Positions 33,430-42,541 of a DNA stretch of 61,280 bases are shown here, piece after piece; the stretch's first letter is position 1, and each line of letters begins with the position of its first letter. The DNA is from Bradyrhizobium valentinum (GTDB lineage Bacteria > Pseudomonadota > Alphaproteobacteria > Rhizobiales > Xanthobacteraceae): NCBI RefSeq assembly GCF_001440405.1, contig NZ_LLXX01000131.1, positions 43,279 to 104,558 of the forward strand, written 5' to 3'. A program made the translations under genes and the position numbers. The notes under the pieces are model-generated. The model made no database searches and was not told where the DNA came from. It saw nothing but the letters and a program-made list of their open reading frames with translations.

Positions 33430-36400
33430 ATGATCGTCTCATCCACGTCGTGTCTCCCGTCGGCCATCAAACCGTGCACCGGAGAGTTTCGAACTTCCGT
33501 CAGCTTGATCGCGCTGTTGTGGAGTTTGGGTTGCGCGCAGCCGTCGATGGCGCAATCGCTGCCGACCGGCGGGACGGTGGCGAGCGGGAATGTTGCGATC
33601 AGCTCGACTTCGCCGAGCAGTCTCACGGTCACCCAGTCGAGCCGCACCGGGATCGTCAACTGGTCGAGCTTTTCGATCGGGCAGGGCCACCAGGTCCAGT
33701 TCAATAACGGCAGCGGCGCGACGCTCAACCGCGTGACCGGCAATGTGCCGTCGTCAATCAACGGCGTCCTGTCGGCGACCGGCTCAGTCTACCTCGTCAA
33801 CCCGTCGGGAATCGTGGTGGGCCCGGGCGGCGTGGTCACGACCGGCGGCAGTTTCGTCGCCTCGACTCTCGATGTCAGGGATGCGGAGTTCCGCGCCGGC
33901 GGATCGCTGACCTTCAGCGGCAACAGCAACGCCTCGGTTGTCAATCTCGGCAAGATCGGCGCGTCGAAGGGCGACGTCGTGCTGATCGCGCGCCAGGTTC
34001 GTAACGACGGCTCGCTGACGGCACGCAACGGCACCGCCGGGATGGCGTCCGGCAGCGAGGTGCTGCTGAGCGACGGCTCGCTCGGCAATGGCAAGGTGCT
34101 GGTGCGCCGTCCGGCGCAGGATGGCGAGATCCGCAACAGCGGCGCGATCCGCGCCGCCGAAGTCGAATTGCGCGCCAATGGCGGCAACATTTACGCGCTC
34201 GCCGGCAACACCGGGCAGGCCATTACGGCAACAGGCTTTGCCAGCAAAGGCGGACGAATTTTTCTCACCGCCGAGGGCGGCTCGGTCAACGTGACGCAGA
34301 AGGTCGTGGCGCGGCGTGTGCAAGCTAACGTGGCGCGGGGCTCGTTCAACGGTGGCGACGTCGTCGTCGGCGGCAACAAGGTCGTGGTCGGCGGCACGAT
34401 CACGGCGAAGGGCGACGGCGGCGCCGGCGGCACCGTCGTGGTGACGGGCACGGACATCACCCTGACGTCGGGCGCTGCGATCGACGCCAGCGGGACATTG
34501 GGCGGCACCGTGCTGATCGGCGGCGACCGCGCCGGCGGAGCCGATGTTGCGCTGAAGTTCTTGCCGCAGACCATCGCCAACGCGCAGAGCACGACGATCG
34601 AAGCCGGTGCGACGATCACGGCCGACGGCACGTCTGGCGCCGGCGGCAATGTGGTGGTGTGGTCGGACGGCACGACGTCGTTTGCCGGCGCCATCAGCAC
34701 CCAGGGTCTGCGCGGCGGCTTCATCGAGACCTCGGGGCATGTGTTCAACTTCACCGGCGGCAGCATCAACGCCGGCCGCGGCGGCGCCTGGCTGCTCGAT
34801 CCGGTGGATCTGACGATCGATGCGACGCTCGCCGGCACCATCGCGACCGCGCTGAACGGCGGCAGCAACGTCACCCAGGAGACGACCGCGACCGGCAGCG
34901 GCGGCAACGGCGACATCACGGTGGCCAGCGGCATCAACTGGTCGACCAGTGCGACGCTGACGCTCAGCGCCTATCGCAACATCGCGGTCAACGCCAATAT
35001 CGCGAGCACCGGCGGCGGCGGCGTCGTGCTGCGCGCCGACAACGCCGGCACAGGCACCGGCACCGTGACGTTCGGCGGCAGCCAGATATCGACAGCGGGG
35101 ACGGTCTCGATCTTCTACAATCCGACCGGCAGCAGCTCGACCGTCAACGCGACCAAATACTCGGCACCGACGCAGACGAATTACAGCGGCAATGTCGCCG
35201 GCGGCGCCACGCTCAACACGTACATGCTGGTCAACACCGTCTATGACTTGCAGAACATGAACAACAACAAGGCCGGCACCTATGCGCTCGGCCGCGACAT
35301 CGACGCCGGCATCACGTCCGGCTGGAACAGCGGCGCCGGCTTCGATCCGATCGGCGCCGGGACCAGCTTCACCGGAAACTTGAACGGCCAGGGCCACACG
35401 ATCTCTGGCCTCTTCATCAACCGGCCGGGAACCCCAAACATCGGGCTGATCAGCTATCTCGGCACCGGCGCCTCGGTGAGCAACGTCGGCGTCATCGGTG
35501 CGACCATAATCGGCAGAACTTCTGTCGGCGCGATCGTCGGCAACAACTACGGGGCGGTCACGAACGTCTACTCGAGCGGATCGGTCACCGCCACCGAAGC
35601 CGGCGCCGGCGGTCTCGTCGGCTACAACTTTCAGACCGTGTCGAATGGCTATTCGAACAGCACCGTGAGCGGACCGCTCTACGTCGGCGGCGCCGTCGGG
35701 CTGAACAACATCGCTGCCGGCCCGACCGCCGGCGCGATATCACAGGTCTATGCGACGGGCGCCGTTACCGGCACGGGCGGCAGCCCGAGCGCTGTCGGCG
35801 GCCTGGTCGGCTTCAATGGCAACTCCATCACGCAATCCTACTGGGATAGTTACACCACGGGGCAGGCCTCCGGCGTCGGCTCCGGCGGTTCGGCCGGCGT
35901 GACGGCTGTGACCAGCGACCCCGCGCTATCCGCCGCCGCCAATTACGCCTTCAAGCAGAGCGCCTATAGCAGCTTCAGCTTTCCGGGGACGGGCTCGACC
36001 GGCTGGTTCATGGTCGACGGCCAGACCCGGCCGTTCGGCCGCTGGGAATACCAAACCACCATTACCAACGCGCATCAGCTGCAGCTGATGGCGATGGACC
36101 TCAATGCGAGTTACAGGCTCACATCCAACATTGATTTTTCGAGTGGACTTGCTGTGGGCGGCAAGTATCCCGGCATGTGGTCGGCGAGCGGCTTCTCGCC
36201 GATCGGCGATTATTCCAACCAGTTTGCGGGAAGCTTTGACGGCCAAGGCCGTGTGATCTCGAACCTGGCGATCGATCTGCCGTCGACTAACCATGTCGGA
36301 CTTTTCGGATATGTCGGAGCCGGAGCCGCGCTGAGCAATGTCAGCTTGCAAGCAGCAACTATCGCTGGGGCGGCGCGCGTCGGAAGCCTGGTCGGCCTGT

Positions 36401-38292
36401 CGAGGGGGACTATCAGCAATGCCTCCGCGACCGGCACGGTTACGGCCGGTAGTTATGGCGGCGGACTGGCAGGCGAATCCTCAGGCAGCGTCGCCAATAG
36501 TTGGGCGGCCGTCACGGTCGCCGGCACAACCACCACCAGTTCGTCCATGGGCGGCCTCATCGGATGGAACAACGCGGGCGGCACCATCCAGGACAGCTAC
36601 GCGATCGGCAACGTGACGGCGGGCACCGCGGGCACGCGCGCCGGCGGCCTCGCCGGTAACAACAACGGCAGCATCCTCAGGAGCTATGCCACTGGAGCAG
36701 TCAGCGGTGGCAGCCAAGGAGTCGGCGGCCTGGTCGGCTACAACAGCAGTGGCTCGCCGGCCGCAACCATCGTCGAGTCCTATGCAACCGGAGCCGTGAC
36801 CGCCACAGCTTTCGCAGGAGGACTGGTCGGCATCAACACCGTGGGGGCTTCCGTCAGCAAGTCCTACGCGACTGGAACGGTCACAGCCACGGCGGCTGCC
36901 AGCGCATCGACAGCCGGGGGACTGATCGGCAGCAACTCCGGAGCCGTCACTCGGTCCTATGCGACCGGAGCCGTCAACGCCACGTCCGCGCTCGCGGCTA
37001 CAACGGTGGCGGCCGGCGGGTTGATCGGCACCAACTCCAGCACGGGCACAGTCACACAATCCTACGCAACCGGTGCCGCGGTCAGCGTGATCTCGGTTTC
37101 CGGTACGTCAGCGGCGGGTGGATTGATCGGCAGGAACGTCGGCGGAGCCTCCGTGATGCAGTCCTACGCGACCGGTGCGGCCACCGCCACCGCCGCTGCC
37201 GGGACAGCAATCGTGGGCGGACTGATCGGCGGCCACAGCAGCACGGGCACGATCACACAGACCTACGCGACGGGTGCGGTCAGTGCCATCTCGCCCTCCG
37301 GCACCACAGTGGCCGGCGGCCTGATCGGATCGGCCACCGGCACCATCACGTCGTCATACTGGGACACCGATACGTCCGGGCGGACAAATGCCGTCGGCAG
37401 CGGCGCCAGTACCGGCATCACGGGTCTCACCACCAGCCAGATGCAGGATCCGGCAAACTATGCGTCGACCTATGCAGGCTGGGATTTCGCCACCGTCTGG
37501 TCGGCGCCGAGCGCCGGCTACTATCCGCAGCTCTACGGCGTCAACTACGTGCTGCGGGTCGATCCGGCCAATGCGTCGCGGGTCTATGGTGACGCCAATC
37601 CGGCGTTCACCTATTCGGTCTACGGGCTGCATGCCGGCGATACGGCAGCGATTATCAACGGCCTCTCGGTATCGACGGCGGCGACATCATTATCGAACGT
37701 CGGCAGCTACGCGATCACGGCGAGCGGCAGCGCCGTCAGCGGCTCCGGGCAAGCCTATCGCTTTATCGATGCACTGGGTACGCTGACCGTCACGCCGCGC
37801 TCGATTACTGTGACGGCCGACGCCACGAGCCGCGCCTATGGCGATGCCAATCCGGCGCTGACCTATCAGGTCGGCGGCGCGGGCCTCGTCAATGGCGACA
37901 CGCTATCAGGAGCGCTCGCGACGTCGGCGACGACTTCCAGCGATGCCGGCGTCTACGGCATTACGCAGGGAACGCTGGCGGCCTCATCGAACTACGCCTT
38001 CGCCTTCGTTGGCGCGAACCTTACGATTGCGCCAGCGGCCGCTACGCCAGCGCCTGCTCGCGTACCAACTGCAGAACTCGGAGCTTACGTGAAGTCGCGC
38101 GTGCCTTTGCCCGCGCCGCAGCCGCTCGAGCAGATGCGTGAGCCCGTAAGCATCGAGCCATCATCTCCCGCTATCATCTGCAAATCCAGGCGATGCCTTG
38201 AGCTTCCTCATCCCAACAACCGGCGGATTGGCACACGAGCCCGATTCATCGAAGCGATGAACGATCGCTTGCCAGCCTTTGTCGACAATTGA
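33430..38292 (+). CDS. TpsA-type filamentous haemagglutinin-like exoprotein with GLUG and MBG repeats
   Basis: 1620 residues. A signal peptide near 24-42 precedes a TPS secretion domain (about 43-200) with VNWSSFSIGQGHQVQFNN and the conserved LVNPSGIVVGPGGVV. Two GLUG modules follow, each opened by a LDLNxxY-like and GFDPIG/GFSPIG core: about 600-830 and 880-1340, the second with some ten GGLVGxNxGxxxxSYATGxV repeats. Two MBG-type domains (RVYGDANPAFTY at about 1380; RAYGDANPALTY at about 1467) end the surface part. No anchor is seen, so it may be released or held by TpsB. Its partner follows at 38605. Confidence 0.93.
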   Translation: MIVSSTSCLPSAIKPCTGEFRTSVSLIALLWSLGCAQPSMAQSLPTGGTVASGNVAISSTSPSSLTVTQSSRTGIVNWSSFSIGQGHQVQFNNGSGATLNRVTGNVPSSINGVLSATGSVYLVNPSGIVVGPGGVVTTGGSFVASTLDVRDAEFRAGGSLTFSGNSNASVVNLGKIGASKGDVVLIARQVRNDGSLTARNGTAGMASGSEVLLSDGSLGNGKVLVRRPAQDGEIRNSGAIRAAEVELRANGGNIYALAGNTGQAITATGFASKGGRIFLTAEGGSVNVTQKVVARRVQANVARGSFNGGDVVVGGNKVVVGGTITAKGDGGAGGTVVVTGTDITLTSGAAIDASGTLGGTVLIGGDRAGGADVALKFLPQTIANAQSTTIEAGATITADGTSGAGGNVVVWSDGTTSFAGAISTQGLRGGFIETSGHVFNFTGGSINAGRGGAWLLDPVDLTIDATLAGTIATALNGGSNVTQETTATGSGGNGDITVASGINWSTSATLTLSAYRNIAVNANIASTGGGGVVLRADNAGTGTGTVTFGGSQISTAGTVSIFYNPTGSSSTVNATKYSAPTQTNYSGNVAGGATLNTYMLVNTVYDLQNMNNNKAGTYALGRDIDAGITSGWNSGAGFDPIGAGTSFTGNLNGQGHTISGLFINRPGTPNIGLISYLGTGASVSNVGVIGATIIGRTSVGAIVGNNYGAVTNVYSSGSVTATEAGAGGLVGYNFQTVSNGYSNSTVSGPLYVGGAVGLNNIAAGPTAGAISQVYATGAVTGTGGSPSAVGGLVGFNGNSITQSYWDSYTTGQASGVGSGGSAGVTAVTSDPALSAAANYAFKQSAYSSFSFPGTGSTGWFMVDGQTRPFGRWEYQTTITNAHQLQLMAMDLNASYRLTSNIDFSSGLAVGGKYPGMWSASGFSPIGDYSNQFAGSFDGQGRVISNLAIDLPSTNHVGLFGYVGAGAALSNVSLQAATIAGAARVGSLVGLSRGTISNASATGTVTAGSYGGGLAGESSGSVANSWAAVTVAGTTTTSSSMGGLIGWNNAGGTIQDSYAIGNVTAGTAGTRAGGLAGNNNGSILRSYATGAVSGGSQGVGGLVGYNSSGSPAATIVESYATGAVTATAFAGGLVGINTVGASVSKSYATGTVTATAAASASTAGGLIGSNSGAVTRSYATGAVNATSALAATTVAAGGLIGTNSSTGTVTQSYATGAAVSVISVSGTSAAGGLIGRNVGGASVMQSYATGAATATAAAGTAIVGGLIGGHSSTGTITQTYATGAVSAISPSGTTVAGGLIGSATGTITSSYWDTDTSGRTNAVGSGASTGITGLTTSQMQDPANYASTYAGWDFATVWSAPSAGYYPQLYGVNYVLRVDPANASRVYGDANPAFTYSVYGLHAGDTAAIINGLSVSTAATSLSNVGSYAITASGSAVSGSGQAYRFIDALGTLTVTPRSITVTADATSRAYGDANPALTYQVGGAGLVNGDTLSGALATSATTSSDAGVYGITQGTLAASSNYAFAFVGANLTIAPAAATPAPARVPTAELGAYVKSRVPLPAPQPLEQMREPVSIEPSSPAIICKSRRCLELPHPNNRRIGTRARFIEAMNDRLPAFVDN

Positions 38293-38604
38293 TTGTTGAG
38301 CCGCGATGTTGAGCGCGACGCTTGCTGTTAAGCTCATCAGTTGCACATATCGTCGCCTCGATGCACGCGGAAGTTGGTGGAGGCGCGAGCGTTTCAACCG
38401 TGCACACGCTGCAGTTATGCCACACGTGGAACTCGCCTTAAACGGTTATTAATCCATAAACCATATTGATCGACTTATTCATTGTTCGCCGTGTGCGACA
38501 GAACGTCGGAACGTGCAAGCTCATGCGGATACACACGTCGATATCCCGAAGCCCTCGCAGGCTCCGGACATCATGATGCTGACGCTTTCAGTTTCGGATC
38601 TCGC
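38293..38604. other. gene-free stretch between tpsA and tpsB genes
   Basis: About 310 bases without a credible gene. It holds CGTGGAACTCGC at 38425-38436, identical to 12 bases at 33346-33357 in front of the adhesin gene, and an AT-rich patch (ACGGTTATTAATCCATAAACC, about 38441-38461) suited to a promoter. The downstream gene may therefore have its own promoter. Confidence 0.5.
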
Positions 38605-40371
38605 ATGACACCGCGGGTGCGAACATCCGCACGGCATGCGAAGGCAATCGGCGGATGTTGCGCGCTGATCATGGCCTGCGGCGCTACGGTCGTGCCTGAC
38701 GGCATCGCGCAGGCGCAGGTGGTGGAGCGCAATCTGCCACCGGAGCCGCCGCGCCGCGCGCCGGCGATCAAGATCGGTACCGACGATCTGCTTAGGAGCG
38801 ATGACGCAACGCCGCTCGGCGTGGATGTTCAAGCCATCGTCCTGATTGGAGCAAACGCCAGCGCCAAGCCGATCAGCGCAGCGAAGGGCGTCAATGTGGA
38901 TCAGGTCAGCGGCGTCGACGCCACGGCGCTGCGCGAGCAACTCAGACCATTCCTCGACCGGCCGCTGAGCCGCAAGCTGATTGCCGAAGTGCAGGCAGCG
39001 GTGGCTGCGGCCTACCGCGAGGCCGGGCGACCGTTCGTATCGGTCACGCTGCCGCCGCAGGAAGTATCGTCCGGCGTGCTCCAGTTGCGCGTGATCGCCT
39101 TCAAGGTTGCCGACATCAAGGTGACGGGGGCCGCACCCGAGAGCTATCCGCAAAACCGCATCCGGCTCGTTCCCGGACAGGAAATCGATGCGCGCAAACT
39201 CGAGACCGACCTCGACTGGGCCAACCGCAATCCATTTCGTCAGGTCGAAGCGGTGTTCGGTCCCGGTAAGGATCTCGGCATGACCGACGTCGACATCAAG
39301 GTGACGGACCGCAAGCCGTGGCAGGTGTATGCCGGCTATGCCAACAGCGGCACGCTGCTGACCGACCGTCATCGCTATTATGTCGGCGCCAGCGGCGCGC
39401 CCTCGGCCGACCTCGTCGCGTCCTATCAGCTCACCGGTAGCGGCAATTTCTGGGTCGACGACGGCCTGTTCCATCGGCCCGACGATGCCAAGTATGTCAG
39501 TCAGGCGGGGCGGTTGCTCACGCCGCTCGGATTGCGCACGAGTCTTGAAGTCGTGGGCGATCATGTGCTGACCAATGAGCGGCCCAACAATCTGTTTCGA
39601 ATAAAGACTCAAACGAGCCAGGCGTCTGCGATCGTTCGGACCGCGCTGTCCGATCTGGTGCCACCGGTGGCCGGTGATCTGCTTGGTGGCGTCGAACTCA
39701 AGCACCAGCTCCGCAAGACCATATTCGATGGTACGCCTGTCGCGGAGGGCAGTGCCGACGTCGCGCAATTGGTGATGGGCTGGAACGGGCGCTGGTCGGA
39801 CAATCTGGGCACCAACAACCTCGATGTTCGCTTCAAGTCGAATCCGGGAGGCATTCTGTCCGGCAACAATTCGGGCGCCTGGAGCGCCTTCACCAACGGA
39901 CGCGTCACCGACGCGCAGACCAATCTCGTCACCGCCGAGTTTGGCCGAGTGACGTCGCTGCCGAAGGGCCTGTCGCTGAAATCGGAAGTTTCCATGCTGG
40001 CATCTTCCAAGCCGCTTCCGGACACCGAACGCATCACCCTCGGCGGGATGCACGGCGTGCGCGGTTATGTGACCGAAGATGGTGTGGTCGACCAGGCCCT
40101 GATCCTGCGCAACTCGCTCTACGTCGCGATGCCGAGCCTGCCCTCGTGGATGTCGGGCACGCTGGCGCCGTTCCTGTTGGCCGATGTCGGGTGGGGGCGG
40201 GATCTGTTCTTCCGGCGCGACTCCACGCTGTCGTCGGTCGGGGCCGGATTCGATTTTGCGGCCGGGCCGAACTTCAACTCAAAGCTGCTGGCGGCGAGGG
40301 CAACGAGTGACGGGCTGCACAGCCGCGCCGGATCCTGGCGCGTATCCTTGCAGGCGTCGGTGAACTATTGA
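38605..40371 (+). CDS. TpsB family transporter (ShlB/FhaC/HecB)
   Basis: 588 residues from the ATG at 38605; an upstream ATG at 38482 would add a poor 41-residue extension. A signal peptide (about residues 12-40, ending IAQAQ) precedes a short proline-rich linker, POTRA-type domains (about 60-230, with SRKLIAEVQAAVAAAYREAG and LQLRVIAFKVADIKVTG) and a C-terminal beta-barrel. The barrel carries HGVRGYVTEDG, the conserved VRGY loop-6 motif, and ends in an aromatic residue (SLQASVNY). It exports the TPS-domain adhesin through the outer membrane. Confidence 0.92.
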   Translation: MTPRVRTSARHAKAIGGCCALIMACGATVVPDGIAQAQVVERNLPPEPPRRAPAIKIGTDDLLRSDDATPLGVDVQAIVLIGANASAKPISAAKGVNVDQVSGVDATALREQLRPFLDRPLSRKLIAEVQAAVAAAYREAGRPFVSVTLPPQEVSSGVLQLRVIAFKVADIKVTGAAPESYPQNRIRLVPGQEIDARKLETDLDWANRNPFRQVEAVFGPGKDLGMTDVDIKVTDRKPWQVYAGYANSGTLLTDRHRYYVGASGAPSADLVASYQLTGSGNFWVDDGLFHRPDDAKYVSQAGRLLTPLGLRTSLEVVGDHVLTNERPNNLFRIKTQTSQASAIVRTALSDLVPPVAGDLLGGVELKHQLRKTIFDGTPVAEGSADVAQLVMGWNGRWSDNLGTNNLDVRFKSNPGGILSGNNSGAWSAFTNGRVTDAQTNLVTAEFGRVTSLPKGLSLKSEVSMLASSKPLPDTERITLGGMHGVRGYVTEDGVVDQALILRNSLYVAMPSLPSWMSGTLAPFLLADVGWGRDLFFRRDSTLSSVGAGFDFAAGPNFNSKLLAARATSDGLHSRAGSWRVSLQASVNY

Positions 40372-40401
40372 AGGTTTGCAAACCGCGGCGGTTGAAGGGA
40401 C

Positions 40402-40446
40402 CAAAAAGAACAAGGCCGTCGACGCAGTATACCGTCAACGACCTTG
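40402..40446 (-). terminator. intrinsic terminator, minus strand
   Basis: In minus-strand RNA, CAAGGTCGTTGACG pairs with CGTCGACGGCCTTG through 12 Watson-Crick pairs and two G-U wobbles, followed by TTCTTTTT. On the plus strand the same positions are mismatched, so the structure favours minus-strand transcripts, probably the 40753-41259 gene. Confidence 0.6.
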
Positions 40447-40752
40447 CCAGCCCCGGATATTGAAATCGGCTCACGCCATCCGGTGAATTACAGGATGCCC
40501 GGGATTCTAGCGGGGATATGTGAACCAGTTCACAAAGGCGGAAAAAAGTTGCGGCAACGCGTGCCGCAACGGTGGAAAATATCCCGCCGCAACGCTGCAT
40601 GATGTCATGGCCGCTCGTTGTCTCCAAGGTACGTGCAATCGCGGTCCTTGTGAGGCGGCCGGACGGGCAAAGTATTGATCGACGCGCAAATTCGGGCCAG
40701 CCGCGCGTCAGCCCCCGAGCGGGACCTCATTGCCAAATGCTGTCCAGACCGG
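40447..40752. other. gene-free stretch downstream of the coiled-coil gene
   Basis: About 300 bases with no convincing coding frame in either strand; several short GC-rich inverted segments (around 40685-40730) but no match to the repeat families found elsewhere in the window. I see nothing else in it. Confidence 0.4.
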
Positions 40753-41259
40753 TCAGCCGCGCGCCTTGGCGCGGCTGCGGTTCACGCTCCGGCTCGCGCG
40801 GGGCTTTGCCTTGGCTGACCGGTTACGCGGCGCGGGGGCCGCGGCGGGCTCGGAGGCTTGCGCGCTGGCAAAGGATTGCCGCAAGCCGTCGATCGCTTCG
40901 GTGAGCGTTCCGACCTGCTCGGAAAGCTTCCTGGTGTCGGCCTGCTGCGCGGCGAGCAGACGGCGCACGGTCAGCAACTGATCCTGCACCACCTGCAACT
41001 GATCGATCGATTCCTGCTGCGTCGCTTCCAGGCCCTTGGTCTTCTCGACTAGTTGCTCGGACGCCTGCGCGGCGCGGGCCTGCAACTGCCGGGCCGCGAC
41101 AGCGCGATCGGTCTCGGGGGCGCTGCCGGTATAGGCGCGCCACAGGGCGATAGAGCTTACTCCAAGTACAACAATAACGAGGGCCGCAGCGGCGATCGCA
41201 ATCGGCTGCCCGCCGAAACGCGCGATGGGGCTGGCACTCCGGGGGTCGAGTTCGATCAT
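40753..41259 (-). CDS. membrane-anchored coiled-coil protein, hypothetical
   Basis: 168 residues. One membrane helix near 20-42 (IAIAAAALVIVVLGVSSIAL) is followed by a coiled coil of about 70 residues rich in Gln, Ala and Leu (ARAAQASEQLVEKTKGLEAT onward) and a Pro/Ala linker with a very basic tail (RNRSAKAKPRASRSVNRSRA). The basic tail could bind nucleic acid or acidic surface polymers. No named family. The start ATG at 41259 is the only reasonable choice. Confidence 0.7.
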   Translation of the reverse strand: MIELDPRSASPIARFGGQPIAIAAAALVIVVLGVSSIALWRAYTGSAPETDRAVAARQLQARAAQASEQLVEKTKGLEATQQESIDQLQVVQDQLLTVRRLLAAQQADTRKLSEQVGTLTEAIDGLRQSFASAQASEPAAAPAPRNRSAKAKPRASRSVNRSRAKARG

Positions 41260-41415
41260 GCGACTCCAGATCCGGACGTGATTCCAATGTTCCCAAATAG
41301 CACAGGCCGGCCGGCGCTAAAACCCGGGATTTGCCAGGCAAGCTTGGGATTCCGGGCAAAACCCCTTGCGATCGGGGTTTTGAGCTGCGGGAGCGGCTCC
41401 CGGAGGGGGCCTGGG

Positions 41416-42303
41416 CTAGCGGATCTGGGCCCGGATGAATTGGCCGGCATAGGCCAGCGCGCGACGGCCGTCCTCGAGATGCGCATTCCAGACCGGCCAC
41501 GCATGGATCATGTGCGGCCAGATTTGCAGCGTTACATCGACATCGGCCGCTCCTGCTGTTTGGGCAAGCCGCGCGGCGTCGGCGAGCAGCGTCTCGGCCG
41601 ATCCGACCTGAATCAGGATCGGCGGAAAGCCCGAGAGATCGGCCAACAGGGGCGAGATCAGCGGATCCTGGCGATTGATGGATGGCGGCGCAAAGGCATC
41701 CGCGAGTTCATCGAGATACGCCTTGTGAATCAGCGGATCGATGGCGTCCTTGGTCGCGAGCGTGTCGCCGGACATGGTCAGGTCGGTCCACGGCGAAATC
41801 AGCCACGCGCAGGCGGGCAGCGGCTCTCCCGCCGCGCGAAGCCGGTTGATGAGCCCGAGCGTCAGGTTGCCGCCTGCGCTGTCACCGCCGACGGCGATAC
41901 CGGCCGCAGCAATGCCTTGCCGGCGCAGGAAGCGCCACGCGGTGAGCGCGTCTTCATGGGCGGCAGGGTAGCGATGTTCAGGGGCAAGCCGGTAGTCGAT
42001 CGCGAGCGTGCGCGTACCTGCCGCGCGCCCGGCCTCCGTCACCAGGCGGCGGTGGCTCACAATCGAGCCGGAGCAATATCCGCCGCCGTGGAAGTACAGC
42101 AGCACGCGCGTCGGCTCGCTGCCGGGCACGATCGACCACTCGCCGGCGACACCGTCGCAATCGACGGCCTCGCATCGAACGTCCGGCGCCACTGGCCAGG
42201 TCGATCCGACCTCGTCGAGGCGCTGCCGTCGCTCCGACCAGCCGACCGGCCGCGGCTTCGAGCCCAGCAACGCGCGGATGGCGTCGATCTCGCTGTGAGC
42301 CAA
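41416..42303 (-). CDS. alpha/beta-hydrolase, hormone-sensitive-lipase family
   Basis: 295 residues from a TTG at 42303 (MAHSEIDAIRALL) preceded by GGGAGG at 8-base spacing; ATGs at 42333 and 42330 lack such a site. The HSL signature YFHGGGYCSGS near 82-92 forms the oxyanion hole, and GGDSAGGNL near 153-161 holds the nucleophile serine. C-terminal IHAWPVW supplies the histidine. Such enzymes hydrolyse short-chain or steryl esters. The upstream region is shared with the divergent Hsp20 promoter. Confidence 0.85.
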   Translation of the reverse strand: MAHSEIDAIRALLGSKPRPVGWSERRQRLDEVGSTWPVAPDVRCEAVDCDGVAGEWSIVPGSEPTRVLLYFHGGGYCSGSIVSHRRLVTEAGRAAGTRTLAIDYRLAPEHRYPAAHEDALTAWRFLRRQGIAAAGIAVGGDSAGGNLTLGLINRLRAAGEPLPACAWLISPWTDLTMSGDTLATKDAIDPLIHKAYLDELADAFAPPSINRQDPLISPLLADLSGFPPILIQVGSAETLLADAARLAQTAGAADVDVTLQIWPHMIHAWPVWNAHLEDGRRALAYAGQFIRAQIR

Positions 42304-42402
42304 GGTGGTCCCTCCCGATGAGCCGCGCATCATTGCACATCGTTCGTGCGGCGCAAAAGTAACCGAGACGACCGAGTAGGCGCCCAAAATTTTTGTCGGC
42401 CC

Positions 42403-42430
42403 CTTGAAACCAAATGGCGGTTTTCTAATT
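42403..42430 (+). promoter_or_regulatory. putative RpoH (sigma-32) promoter
   Basis: CTTGAA at 42403-42408 and CTAATT at 42425-42430 with a 16-base spacer resemble the CTTGAA/CYTATNT-type heat-shock promoters of rhizobia. It lies directly upstream of the ROSE-like leader of the Hsp20 gene. Confidence 0.55.
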
Positions 42431-42431
42431 T

Positions 42432-42541
42432 TTTTGCTGCCGCCGCTGGGCGGTCCGGGCGCCTGACGGGCCCGGTCTGAGACGGGCACCGGTCGTGTCC
42501 GGTGCCGCTCGTATCCAACTTGCTCTCTGGAGGATTTGGCT
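42432..42541 (+). promoter_or_regulatory. ROSE-type RNA thermometer in the Hsp20 leader
   Basis: A leader of about 110 bases with serial hairpins: GCCGCC..GGGCGG near 42440-42452, CCGGGCGC..GCCCGG next, the perfect GGCACCGG / CCGGTGCC stem at about 42485-42506, and a last hairpin in which TTGCTCTC pairs over the GGAGGAT ribosome-binding site (42520-42535), closed by CCAA / TTGG. The TTGCTCnnnGGAGGAT arrangement is the signature of ROSE elements, which block translation of small heat-shock genes at normal temperature. Confidence 0.8.

Noticed and set aside
33784..35397. 537-residue minus-strand frame opposite the adhesin
   Set aside because: It is an antisense shadow of the TpsA gene: Arg/Ala/Asp-rich, no domains, caused by high GC codon use.
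36600..37370. Regularly spaced repeats that could suggest a CRISPR array
   Set aside because: They are in-frame GLUG protein repeats inside the adhesin gene with varied spacing and no unique spacers.
38521..40053. 510-residue minus-strand frame opposite tpsB
   Set aside because: Shadow of the TpsB gene; no start signal, no recognisable domain.
41053..42321. 422-residue plus-strand frame over the HSL-type hydrolase
   Set aside because: Shadow of the minus-strand hydrolase gene, which has the full catalytic signature.
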